64,000 bases of DNA from CAZLPZ01 sp964607245 (lineage in GTDB: Bacteria > Pseudomonadota > Alphaproteobacteria > Micavibrionales > Micavibrionaceae), in NCBI GenBank assembly GCA_964607245.1, contig CAZSIB010000007.1, positions 8,999-72,998 on the forward strand. The letters run 5' to 3'. The position numbers and the translations under genes were made by a program. Numbering within the stretch: the first letter of the stretch is position 1; each line of letters opens with the position of its first letter. The notes under the pieces were generated by a model that was not told the DNA's origin, did not search any database, and worked only from the letters and a program-made list of their open reading frames with translations. Below, piece after piece: positions 7,854 through 15,194 of the stretch.

Positions 7854-9143
7854 TTATTTCTGAGGCATTTTTGCCTGATCAAGCAAGGCCCCGTCGAATT
7901 TGGCATGTTCCAGATTTGCTCCCGTTAAATCCGCACGGCGTAAATCGGCCTTGGCCAGGTTGGCATAGGATAGATCTGTGTCGGTCAGATCGGCATCCGT
8001 TAGATTCGCACTCGTCAAATCAGCATACCGGAATTCGCATTTTCGGAAGTTTGTTGGTTTGATGCGGTGTCCGGGTTCACCCGGTTTGCCAAAGTGAAGG
8101 GGGCCGGCGTTGACACCCGATAAAGAGGCGCGGGTCATGTTGGCACCAACAAAAGATGAGGCGCGCAAATCGGACTGACTCATTTTGCAATCACGAAAAT
8201 CGGAACCATCAAAAATGGCCGATTGAAGATGCATTCCTGTCATGTCTTGCCCCAAAAAGCTGACCTTAAGGGCGATCAGCGCGGTCATCGGATATTGTTT
8301 GATTTTTGGAATATGCCGTAAATCGTAACCCGAGAGATCGAGTTGTTGGCCCTCTTTCCCGGCGGATCGGATCCACGCTGCATGCGCTTCGATCAATGTA
8401 CCAAGGTCTTGTTTATCGGTATCAAATACTGTCCCCATCGGTGTATCTGATTTAATTGCGCCAGTATCGTCGATACCTGCGATTTCGGCCTGTTCAAGAA
8501 TGATCCCAGTCATGACGGCGTTTTTCAGGCTGGCATTGCGTAAGTCCGATCCAGAAAGGTCTGTTTTGCTTAAATTTGCCGCCGTAAAATTTGCAGAACG
8601 CAAATCCGCGCCACGGATGAGAACGCCTGTGAGGTCAGAATCAGAAAAATCTGCATAGGCCGCGCGGACACCCGATAAATTTGTTTCTGTCAGGCGGGCA
8701 CCGGTAAAATCCGTTTTGGGGTTGGATTTACCGTCCGGGGCGTCACGTTCGACGATCATGCCACCTTTTCCTTTTTCCAAGACCCGGCCTTCGCGTAAGT
8801 CCGCCGAGGATAAATCGGCGTGATGCAGGTTCGCCCCCGCGATATAGGCCCCACGAAAGTCAGCGCGGCGAAAATTCGCGTTTTCAAGGTTCGCCTGTTG
8901 AAGATCACAACCATAAAATGTCGCGTTGCTGAAATTGCCTCCACTCATATTGCTGTTATGAAATACAGATGCTGTAAAATCAGCCCCAGTAAAATTTCCA
9001 GATTTGAAGTTTAAATGGCTTAAATCTTTAAATTTCAGGACGGCGCGGGCACCGCCTGGTTTTCCGGACATAAACATTGCATGCTTGGCAATGATCATAT
9101 CCAGCGCGTCTTGCGTCATGCGTTCGTAAGATTCAGAGGGCAT
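7854..9143 (-). CDS. Pentapeptide-repeat protein
   Basis: A 429-residue protein dominated by A(D/N)Lxx pentapeptide repeats, which fold as a right-handed quadrilateral beta-helix. Two repeat blocks are visible: about residues 45-220, broken by a polar insert near 125-145 (KGKGGMIVERDAPDGK), and about 300-425. A non-repeat segment of roughly 80 residues with helical character (TLIEAHAAWIRSAGKEGQQ) lies between them. There is no signal peptide or membrane segment. Functions in this class range from DNA-gyrase protection to unknown scaffolding and cannot be inferred here. It is on the same strand as pgi, 92 bases downstream, and convergent with the ASADH-like gene. Confidence 0.9.
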   Translation of the reverse strand: MPSESYERMTQDALDMIIAKHAMFMSGKPGGARAVLKFKDLSHLNFKSGNFTGADFTASVFHNSNMSGGNFSNATFYGCDLQQANLENANFRRADFRGAYIAGANLHHADLSSADLREGRVLEKGKGGMIVERDAPDGKSNPKTDFTGARLTETNLSGVRAAYADFSDSDLTGVLIRGADLRSANFTAANLSKTDLSGSDLRNASLKNAVMTGIILEQAEIAGIDDTGAIKSDTPMGTVFDTDKQDLGTLIEAHAAWIRSAGKEGQQLDLSGYDLRHIPKIKQYPMTALIALKVSFLGQDMTGMHLQSAIFDGSDFRDCKMSQSDLRASSFVGANMTRASLSGVNAGPLHFGKPGEPGHRIKPTNFRKCEFRYADLTSANLTDADLTDTDLSYANLAKADLRRADLTGANLEHAKFDGALLDQAKMPQK

Positions 9144-9184
9144 TTTTATGTGGGGTAAAAAGAAAAACGCAAATCAGTGTAGCC

Positions 9185-9237
9185 GGATGTGCCCGCTTTG
9201 CCAATTAGATCCTGAGCAGGTTCCGAGGGCCACATTC
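9185..9237 (-). other. Stem-loop at the 3' end of pgi
   Basis: Read on the minus strand, GAATGTGGCCC near the pgi stop codon can pair with GGGCACATCC about 32 bases later, giving some nine pairs with one bulged G. The enclosed loop contains a further short hairpin (CCTG/CAGG). About 15 bases after the stem is a run of thymines (GCGTTTTTCTTTTT, around 9158-9171). It may be an imperfect terminator, an attenuator before the pentapeptide gene, or a small RNA. I do not recognise it as a named RNA family. Confidence 0.35.
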
Positions 9238-10828
9238 AAGATGATTTGATTCGGGCCATAAGGGCGCGCGTGGAGGAATCGAGGGCGGTGACGTTTGGAG
9301 AATCCCACTGCTCTAATAGGCTGTTCGCCAGGCGTTTCCCAAGTTCAACACCGGGTTGATCAAAGCTATTGATGTTCCAAATGATTCCCTGAATGAAGAT
9401 TTTATGTTCATAGGCGGCGATGAGTTGCCCTAAGGTAAAGGGAGTCAGGCGGTCGAAAAGGAAGAAATTACTGGGGCGGTTTCCTGTAAAAATTCGATTT
9501 GGGTCGCCTTTTGCCTCGGCCAGATTCTGTCCCATCATCAGCGCTTGGGGTTGTGCCAGCGCATTTGCCAGCAGTTTTTGATGGTGTCCGGGAAGCGGGT
9601 GGTCCGCGTGTTTAAATGCGATGAAATCAGACGAAATAACAGGTATACCCTGATGAAGTAATTGATAAAAAGAGTGTTGTCCATTTGTTCCAGCCGATCC
9701 AAAAAGGACCGGGGCTGTGGCGTACGTGATAGGGGCGCCGTCGCGATCGATAGACTTGCCGTTTGATTCCATATCGAGTTGTTGGAGATAGGCCGGAAGA
9801 CGGTCCATTCGTTGGTCATAAGGAAGAACAACGTGGGATGTTGCCCCATAAAAATTCGTCATCCAGACGCCGATCAAGGCCATGAGGACAGGGATATTTT
9901 GTTCAAGGGGTGCAGTTTGGAAGTGCCGGTCCATGGCATGGCCGCCATTTAAAAATTCGCGGAATTTCTCGGGGCCGATTTGGATCATCAGGGAAAGGCC
10001 AATCGCCGACCAAAGGCTGTAACGCCCTCCGACCCAATCCCAGAAGGGGAACATATTTTTAGGATCGATCCCGAAATCTGTGACGGCAGCGCTGTTTGTG
10101 GAGAGCGCGATAAAATGCGCCGCAACCACGGCGGGATCACCGTTGTGTGCCGACATTAACCAATCGCGCGCCGCATAGGCGTTTGCCATCGTTTCCTGGG
10201 TCGTAAACGTTTTGGAAGCGATAAGAAATAAAGTTCTTTTTGGATCAAGGCCTTGAAGTGTACTGTAAAGATGGAATCCATCGATATTCGAGACAAAATG
10301 AACACTGAAGTTAGGTTTTTTATCCGATATCAGGGCGGATGTTGCCATGGCTGGACCCAAATCTGATCCCCCGATCCCAATATTGACGACATCCGTGATC
10401 ACGGCGCCGTCATGCCCGCGCCATGTCCCGTTCCGCACGGCATCCGCAAAATCCGCCATACGGTCAAGTGTGTGATGAATATCGGGTATGACGTCTTGAC
10501 CCTGGACCAGGACAGAATCGGTCCGTGGGCGGCGAAGAGCGGTATGTAAAACAGAACGCTGTTCGCTGAGGTTGATGATTTCCCCTTGGAACATGCGGTC
10601 GCGCCATGCGGGGACGTTCTGAGTTCGAGCCAGGTCGATCAGTGCCGATAAAACGGCCGGGTCGATATGGTTCTTGGAGTAATCAAAAAGAAGGCCGTCA
10701 GAAAGAATGTGATAGCGGTCAAAACGTTTGGGATCATCCTCGAAACGGGCGGAGAGGGGAATTGTTTGCTGTGCCGTATAAAGGGATTTTAGTTTTTCCC
10801 AGGCGGGCGTTGTGGTGGGGCTCGGCAT
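9236..10828 (-). CDS. pgi: Glucose-6-phosphate isomerase
   Basis: Interconverts glucose-6-phosphate and fructose-6-phosphate in the cytoplasm. The 530-residue product has the family landmarks in order: GIGGSDLGPAMA in the first half, FVSNIDG, ASKTFTTQETM, GGRYSLWSAIGLS, and near the C-terminus the signature around NINSFDQPGVELGK with its catalytic Gln and Lys. I start at the ATG at 10828 rather than the ATG six bases upstream at 10834, because the AGGA ribosome site abuts 10834 but is ideally spaced for 10828. It follows the second M16 peptidase gene by about 11 bases on the same strand, so it may be read through from that operon. It also supplies hexose phosphate for the sugar nucleotides used by the exopolysaccharide locus. 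Confidence 0.96.
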   Translation of the reverse strand: MPSPTTTPAWEKLKSLYTAQQTIPLSARFEDDPKRFDRYHILSDGLLFDYSKNHIDPAVLSALIDLARTQNVPAWRDRMFQGEIINLSEQRSVLHTALRRPRTDSVLVQGQDVIPDIHHTLDRMADFADAVRNGTWRGHDGAVITDVVNIGIGGSDLGPAMATSALISDKKPNFSVHFVSNIDGFHLYSTLQGLDPKRTLFLIASKTFTTQETMANAYAARDWLMSAHNGDPAVVAAHFIALSTNSAAVTDFGIDPKNMFPFWDWVGGRYSLWSAIGLSLMIQIGPEKFREFLNGGHAMDRHFQTAPLEQNIPVLMALIGVWMTNFYGATSHVVLPYDQRMDRLPAYLQQLDMESNGKSIDRDGAPITYATAPVLFGSAGTNGQHSFYQLLHQGIPVISSDFIAFKHADHPLPGHHQKLLANALAQPQALMMGQNLAEAKGDPNRIFTGNRPSNFFLFDRLTPFTLGQLIAAYEHKIFIQGIIWNINSFDQPGVELGKRLANSLLEQWDSPNVTALDSSTRALMARIKSS

Positions 10829-10839
10829 GATCATTCATC

Positions 10840-12213
10840 CTATTTCACATTGGGGATCGCGTCGACATTCACCCGATCTTTGATATCGAGGGGTGATCCG
10901 ACAAGGATTGTCGTGGCTTTTTCTGGCGGGAGCCATTTTCTTGCCAAACGTTTTAAGTCCCCTGGGGTAACGCGTTCAATATCAAGGCGCAGGCGGTCAA
11001 TCGCGTCGGGTTTTTGATCATCCAGTTGCTCGGCGCGTAACAAAGTCGCGATACTGGATGTTGAATCAAGGGCCATCGCCATGGATCCCAGAAGATAACT
11101 TTTGGCGGTATCGAGTTCAGATTTGGTCACAGGGTGTCCGCGCAGTGCGGCAATTTCCGTTTCTGTTTTTTGAAGAAGTGTCGCGGCCGTCTCGTTTTTG
11201 GTCGATGCGGTAATGCTCAAGCGTGATGCATAATCCATGGGGTCATAGGATGAATAAATCCCATAGGTGAGGCCCGCTTTTTCGCGGATTTGTTCCATGA
11301 GGCGAGAGCCAAAGCCAGATCCTCCCAGAATATTATTTAAGACCGTAAAGGCCGCAAAATCCGGGTCACGGCGCGTAGGCGCCGGGAAAGACATCATCAC
11401 GATTGTCTGTGGGATATCATTTTTATAGACAATCGGTTTCTCTTGGGACGTCGTGGGGGCAAGGGGAATATCCACGCGGTCTTGAATTTTCACGGGCAGG
11501 TCCCCGAAAATTTGATCGATCATGGCGCTTGCCTGACTTTCTGTGATGTCGCCGACAAGGCCAATGCGTAACCGATCCCGCGTCAAGTAATTGTCTTTGA
11601 ACCCCTGTAAAAGCGCAGGGGTCAAGCGGGGCAGGGTCGATAACGTCCCTCCCGAATTCAAATGATAGGGGTGGTCCGCATAAATATAGTGATTCATTAA
11701 ACGTGCGGCTTGCCAGTCTGGATCGGGTTGTTGGCTTCGGATTCTGGCGATGTTGGAGTCAATCATCCGTTTGACCGCTTCCTCATCAAAACGCGGGGCA
11801 GTGAGGGCAAGACGTAAAAGTTCCGCTGCATGATTCCGCGTTTCGGTGAGTGTGCGGAGTTGCCCCAGGAAGTGATCGCGTGTTGCGCCAAATGATAATG
11901 TAATGGCGTCGTCATCGAGGGCTTGTTGAAAGGCCTTGGAATCATAAGGTCCGGCCCCTTCATCCATCGTGTTGGATAGGAGCCGAGTGAGCCCCTGGGT
12001 TTTTTCTGTCTCATTCACCGCCCCCGCACCTTTAAAGCCAAAGGAAATATTGAGAATGGGTTGGGATGTATCTTGAATAAACCAATAGGTGATGCTTTTG
12101 GGGGTCGTGATCACCTTTATCGGCAGAAAGGGGTGTTCTTGGGTGCTCGCATCTGCGTTTGGGGCGATCAGAAAAAGACCAAGGAAAAGAAGGGATAAAA
12201 AAAGGCGAATCAT
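10840..12213 (-). CDS. M16 family peptidase-like protein, non-catalytic partner
   Basis: A 457-residue protein with an N-terminal signal peptide (MIRLFLSLLFLGLFLIAPNADA) followed by two M16-type halves. The position where HxxEH would sit reads GLTRLLSNTMDEG, so the zinc site is absent. The C-terminal half keeps the M16 substrate-contact features, such as GGSGFGSRLMEQIREKAGLTYGIYS. This pattern fits the inactive subunit of the bacterial PqqF/processing-peptidase-like pairs, in which the partner carries the zinc. The ATG at 12213 overlaps the stop of the catalytic M16 gene (ATGA), so translation is coupled. Likely periplasmic or membrane-anchored. Substrate unknown. Confidence 0.9.
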   Translation of the reverse strand: MIRLFLSLLFLGLFLIAPNADASTQEHPFLPIKVITTPKSITYWFIQDTSQPILNISFGFKGAGAVNETEKTQGLTRLLSNTMDEGAGPYDSKAFQQALDDDAITLSFGATRDHFLGQLRTLTETRNHAAELLRLALTAPRFDEEAVKRMIDSNIARIRSQQPDPDWQAARLMNHYIYADHPYHLNSGGTLSTLPRLTPALLQGFKDNYLTRDRLRIGLVGDITESQASAMIDQIFGDLPVKIQDRVDIPLAPTTSQEKPIVYKNDIPQTIVMMSFPAPTRRDPDFAAFTVLNNILGGSGFGSRLMEQIREKAGLTYGIYSSYDPMDYASRLSITASTKNETAATLLQKTETEIAALRGHPVTKSELDTAKSYLLGSMAMALDSTSSIATLLRAEQLDDQKPDAIDRLRLDIERVTPGDLKRLARKWLPPEKATTILVGSPLDIKDRVNVDAIPNVK

Positions 12214-13682
12214 CGTGTTGCTCCAGTCTGCGCGCGAGAAATCGGAAGCTGTAGTTGGGAGGAAGTCGGTGCGTTTTGGGATGAGGGCACGGCCTGAACG
12301 ATAGCGGTTAAGGGGGTACCGCAGGTTTCTGTTGCGACGGTACATAAAAGATATGTTGTGGCCGCATGTTGAATATCCTGGCGTGTAATCGCCCCGATTT
12401 GTTCTGGCCAGGTTTCGACATCGCCCAATGTCGATCCGGTTGTAAGTGCCGCTCCAATCGCCATGGCCGGGCCACTGACCGGGTCGCGGGCGAAAATTGC
12501 CTGACGTTGCAGCCGCAAAATAGCCCGTGCGATATCGTCATCGGTAAGGGATTTCAAGGCGTCACTGAGCGCTGTGTGTAAAGAAAGTGTTAATTTTTCT
12601 GGCGGGATTCCATCTGCCGGCGTTGCGGATAATTGGAGCGATGTTTCTTCCCATGCATCCGCCGTATAGGACAGGTGAACGCCTGTCGCGATGCGGTCGC
12701 GGACCACCAGATTTTGGTAAAGGGGCGTGGCGCTGCCGCCGCTCAACGCTTCGGTCATCACATCAAAAGCAAGTGCCGCCTTTTTATTCTGGCGATAGGA
12801 GGGAACGCGCCAGGCAAGAGAAACCTGGGATTGTTCGATCTTGTCACTGTCAAAACGCAACGTGGCCTGAGCGGTCGCAGGGGGTGGAGTGGGGCGCAAG
12901 CGGGGCGGGACGGGACGTGGCGTTAAGTCACCATAATATTTCTTTGCAAGTTTTGTCGCTTCCGCAGGTGTGATGTCACCCGAAAAAACCAAGATCATAT
13001 TATTGGGGACATACCAGGTGTTTTTGAACGTGCGGGCCTGATCCCAATTCAGGCGCGCGATATCTTTTTTCCATCCGATCACGGGATCCGCATACGGCGT
13101 TCCTGCGAAAAGAATACCGTTCATTTCTTCATAAAATGGGCCTAAAACATCGTTTTCTGTGCGCTCGCGCCGCTCTTCGATCACCACGTCGCGTTCGGAG
13201 CGGACATGATCTTTTGGAGGGGCCAGATGTAAAAAACGGTCACGTTCAAGCGCCATGATGTCGGCCAGTTGATCGCGCGGCACGGTAAAGAAATAAGCCG
13301 TATAATCCTGGGATGTGAACGCGTTTTCCTCTCCCCCAACTGCACGGATGCGGCGTGAATAGTCGCCGGGGGGTGTTTTGGGGGTTCCTTTGAACATCAG
13401 ATGCTCTAGAAAATGGGCGATTCCTCCGGCTGATTCGGGTTCATCGGCCGCTCCCGCCCGGATCCAGAGCATGTGCGTCACAATTTTTGCACGATGATTT
13501 TCAACGACAATGACTTGAAGCCCGTTCGGCAAGGTTATCGTCGTCGCGCCGAAAAGAGAGGGTTTTGGCGTGTGTGTCGAGGGCGTCGCATGTGCCGAAA
13601 ACATCAATAAAATAAGGGATAAAACGATAAATATAATCTGGTATGCGCCGTGTTGAGAGAGATTCAAAATGGGAGAAAACAT
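12210..13682 (-). CDS. M16 family zinc metallopeptidase
   Basis: A 490-residue peptidase with a hydrophobic N-terminal export segment (about residues 13-32). The inverse zinc motif HFLEH is at residues 90-94 (H90, E93, H94), and the downstream glutamate ligand region reads SERDVVIEERRER. The ATG at 13682 is chosen because it directly precedes the export signal. The open frame continues upstream to 13811 with no family sequence. It is the catalytic half of a coupled pair with the next gene (4-base overlap). M16 enzymes degrade small peptides or process precursors. In alphaproteobacteria this pair commonly follows the ileS-lspA-DUF3035 block, as here. Confidence 0.93.
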   Translation of the reverse strand: MFSPILNLSQHGAYQIIFIVLSLILLMFSAHATPSTHTPKPSLFGATTITLPNGLQVIVVENHRAKIVTHMLWIRAGAADEPESAGGIAHFLEHLMFKGTPKTPPGDYSRRIRAVGGEENAFTSQDYTAYFFTVPRDQLADIMALERDRFLHLAPPKDHVRSERDVVIEERRERTENDVLGPFYEEMNGILFAGTPYADPVIGWKKDIARLNWDQARTFKNTWYVPNNMILVFSGDITPAEATKLAKKYYGDLTPRPVPPRLRPTPPPATAQATLRFDSDKIEQSQVSLAWRVPSYRQNKKAALAFDVMTEALSGGSATPLYQNLVVRDRIATGVHLSYTADAWEETSLQLSATPADGIPPEKLTLSLHTALSDALKSLTDDDIARAILRLQRQAIFARDPVSGPAMAIGAALTTGSTLGDVETWPEQIGAITRQDIQHAATTYLLCTVATETCGTPLTAIVQAVPSSQNAPTSSQLQLPISRAQTGATR

Positions 13683-13755
13683 GAAATCACCAGGTAACGT
13701 TTGTTGCAAAAATAACTCAAGCGGGGAGTGAGGGGACAAGTCAACGAAAAAATGT

Positions 13756-13784
13756 TTAGAAATTCTTAGAAATTTGGTTATAAT
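13756..13784 (+). promoter_or_regulatory. Candidate sigma70-type promoter for the H1-like gene
   Basis: A perfect TATAAT at 13779-13784 lies about 70 bases upstream of the ATG at 13856. The -35 at 17-base spacing (TTAGAA, 13756-13761) is weak, so the call rests mainly on the -10 box and position. The surrounding 100 bases are AT-rich. Confidence 0.45.
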
Positions 13785-13855
13785 ATTTTTTGTATCATTA
13801 ACGTGATACACATTTTGACAACCTACCTACTACTAACCTCTCAAAGGAGACTCTC

Positions 13856-14026
13856 ATGCCTGTAGCAAAGAAAAAGCCGGCCGTTAAAAAACCGGCGGCG
13901 AAGAAGCCAGCAGTTAAGAAAGCTGTCAAGAAAACAACAGCCGCCAAAAAGCCTGCTGTGAAGAAAACAACGGCGAAAAAGCCGGCCGCCAAAAAAGTGG
14001 TCCGCAAAACAGCCGCCAAGAAGTAA
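13856..14026 (+). CDS. Histone H1-like lysine/alanine-rich DNA-binding protein
   Basis: A 56-residue protein made almost wholly of Lys, Ala, Pro, Val and Thr in KKPA(A/V)KK and KKTTAKK units, resembling the C-terminal tail of histone H1 and bacterial Hc1/AlgP-like tails. There are no acidic residues. A strong ribosome site (AAAGGAGA) stands seven bases before the ATG, and an intrinsic terminator follows at once, so it is a free-standing, probably well-expressed gene. It is plus-strand in the middle of a minus-strand run. The family compacts or coats DNA, but no direct function can be shown here. Confidence 0.88.
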   Translation: MPVAKKKPAVKKPAAKKPAVKKAVKKTTAAKKPAVKKTTAKKPAAKKVVRKTAAKK

Positions 14027-14044
14027 TCTGCTTCTTGCGATGAT

Positions 14045-14081
14045 TAAAAAACCCTGTGGGCCTTCCCGCAGGGTTTTTTGT
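14045..14081 (+). terminator. Intrinsic terminator of the H1-like gene
   Basis: AACCCTGTGGG / CCCGCAGGGTT forms a GC-rich hairpin followed by six or seven thymines. It starts about 20 bases after the stop codon. An adenine run on its 5' side means it could also act on the convergent DUF3035 transcript. Confidence 0.85.
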
Positions 14082-14096
14082 TGGGAGTGCTTTAAG

Positions 14097-14570
14097 TTAC
14101 TGCTGTACTTGCTTTTGCGGCTTGATGCGCGTGGCTTCGGCTTCTGGGTCAATGACATCTTTTTCTTTTGATGAGCCGCCACCTAGACCCAGTATCCGAT
14201 ACAGGGCGGGGCGTTTATCGCGTGTGAGTTCATCGGATTCGGCCTCGATTTGCTGACGGATGCGGGAGTCTGCGTCGGTAGCACCTGTTTTCTGTAATAT
14301 AATATTCTCGACCGATGACTTTCCGCGTGTCGAGTCGCTGGGTGTCCCCCAAAGGGCATTTGCAGCCTGCTCGGCAGGGGCGGTTTCTTGGGGGCGCGGG
14401 GCACCCGGTGTCGGGGGATGTAAGATAAAGTCGGGAGGCATTTGGAGCGGCGCGTGGGGGGCAACGGCAAATTCATCAGGGGTACGCCGTGTCAGGCCCA
14501 ATTCTTCCTTGGTGGTGATACAGGCTGTTAATGACAAGAGGCACGTAGAAAGAAGCAAAGACCGGATCAT
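14097..14570 (-). CDS. DUF3035 family lipoprotein
   Basis: A 157-residue predicted lipoprotein. The signal peptide ends in the lipobox LTAC with the lipidated cysteine at residue 16. The mature part has the alphaproteobacterial DUF3035 pattern: a TPDEFAVAPHAPLQMPPDF block followed by a PPTPGAPRP proline-rich turn, then a charged helical C-terminus. The family is usually encoded next to lspA, which is the case here (5 bases downstream of the lspA stop). Its biochemical role is not known. Likely anchored in the outer or inner membrane, facing the periplasm. Confidence 0.85.
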   Translation of the reverse strand: MIRSLLLSTCLLSLTACITTKEELGLTRRTPDEFAVAPHAPLQMPPDFILHPPTPGAPRPQETAPAEQAANALWGTPSDSTRGKSSVENIILQKTGATDADSRIRQQIEAESDELTRDKRPALYRILGLGGGSSKEKDVIDPEAEATRIKPQKQVQQ

Positions 14571-14575
14571 GAGCG

Positions 14576-15184
14576 TTATTCCTTATGAGAGGCGGGGTGA
14601 ATCCATATCAATTCATACACGATGAGGGCGATCATGCCCATGACGATCAAGCTGTCTGCGACATTAAAGGCGGGGTAATGCCATCCAAACAGGTGGAAAT
14701 CGAGAAAATCGGCCACCGCGCCAAATCTCACCCGGTCCCAGAGATTCCCAAGTGCCCCGCCGATAATGGCCGCCAAAATAAGCCGCGTGGCCAAGCGTGG
14801 CGTACGCATCATCCAAATACCAAACCCCAGAATAATCGTTCCTAACAGGCCCATTAGAAGGATATTACCGTGCCCAGCGTTTTCACTCATCAGGCCAAAA
14901 CTGATCCCCTGGTTCCACACCATGACAATATTCAAGAACGGCGTGACCGGGATCGCGACGAAATCTAGGCGGGGCAGGTGTGTCGCCGTGATCCATTCCA
15001 AGAAATCAAAAATTGGTGGAGCCGGAGGTGTAGCGGTCGCATCGCGCGCGAGGGCCAAATGGGTTTGGACGATCCCCAGGACCAGACATTTGCTGATCTG
15101 GTCAACCAGAAATAACAGAAAAATTAAATCGATCGCGATGACGCGCGAGATGAAAGATTGACGGTTCGGTACGGTGCGCATCAT
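14576..15184 (-). CDS. lspA: Lipoprotein signal peptidase (signal peptidase II)
   Basis: Cleaves the signal peptide of prolipoproteins after lipidation of the cysteine. The 202-residue product has four membrane segments. The conserved blocks NQGISFGLM, GGALGNLWDRVRFGAVADFLDF and AFNVADSLI carry the two catalytic aspartates. It is longer than the usual ~165 residues because of an insert of roughly 35 residues between the first helix and the NxG block (around HLALARDATATPPAPP). Ten bases separate it from the ileS stop. The ileS-lspA order is conserved in many proteobacteria, and the DUF3035 lipoprotein downstream is a potential substrate. Confidence 0.94.
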   Translation of the reverse strand: MMRTVPNRQSFISRVIAIDLIFLLFLVDQISKCLVLGIVQTHLALARDATATPPAPPIFDFLEWITATHLPRLDFVAIPVTPFLNIVMVWNQGISFGLMSENAGHGNILLMGLLGTIILGFGIWMMRTPRLATRLILAAIIGGALGNLWDRVRFGAVADFLDFHLFGWHYPAFNVADSLIVMGMIALIVYELIWIHPASHKE

Positions 15185-15194
15185 ATATATAACG

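Noticed and set aside
9158..9237. Resemblance of the pgi 3' structure to part of a TPP riboswitch (GAACCTG, GGATCTAAT)
   Set aside because: The 5' half of the aptamer is missing, and neither the upstream nor the downstream gene is linked to thiamine.
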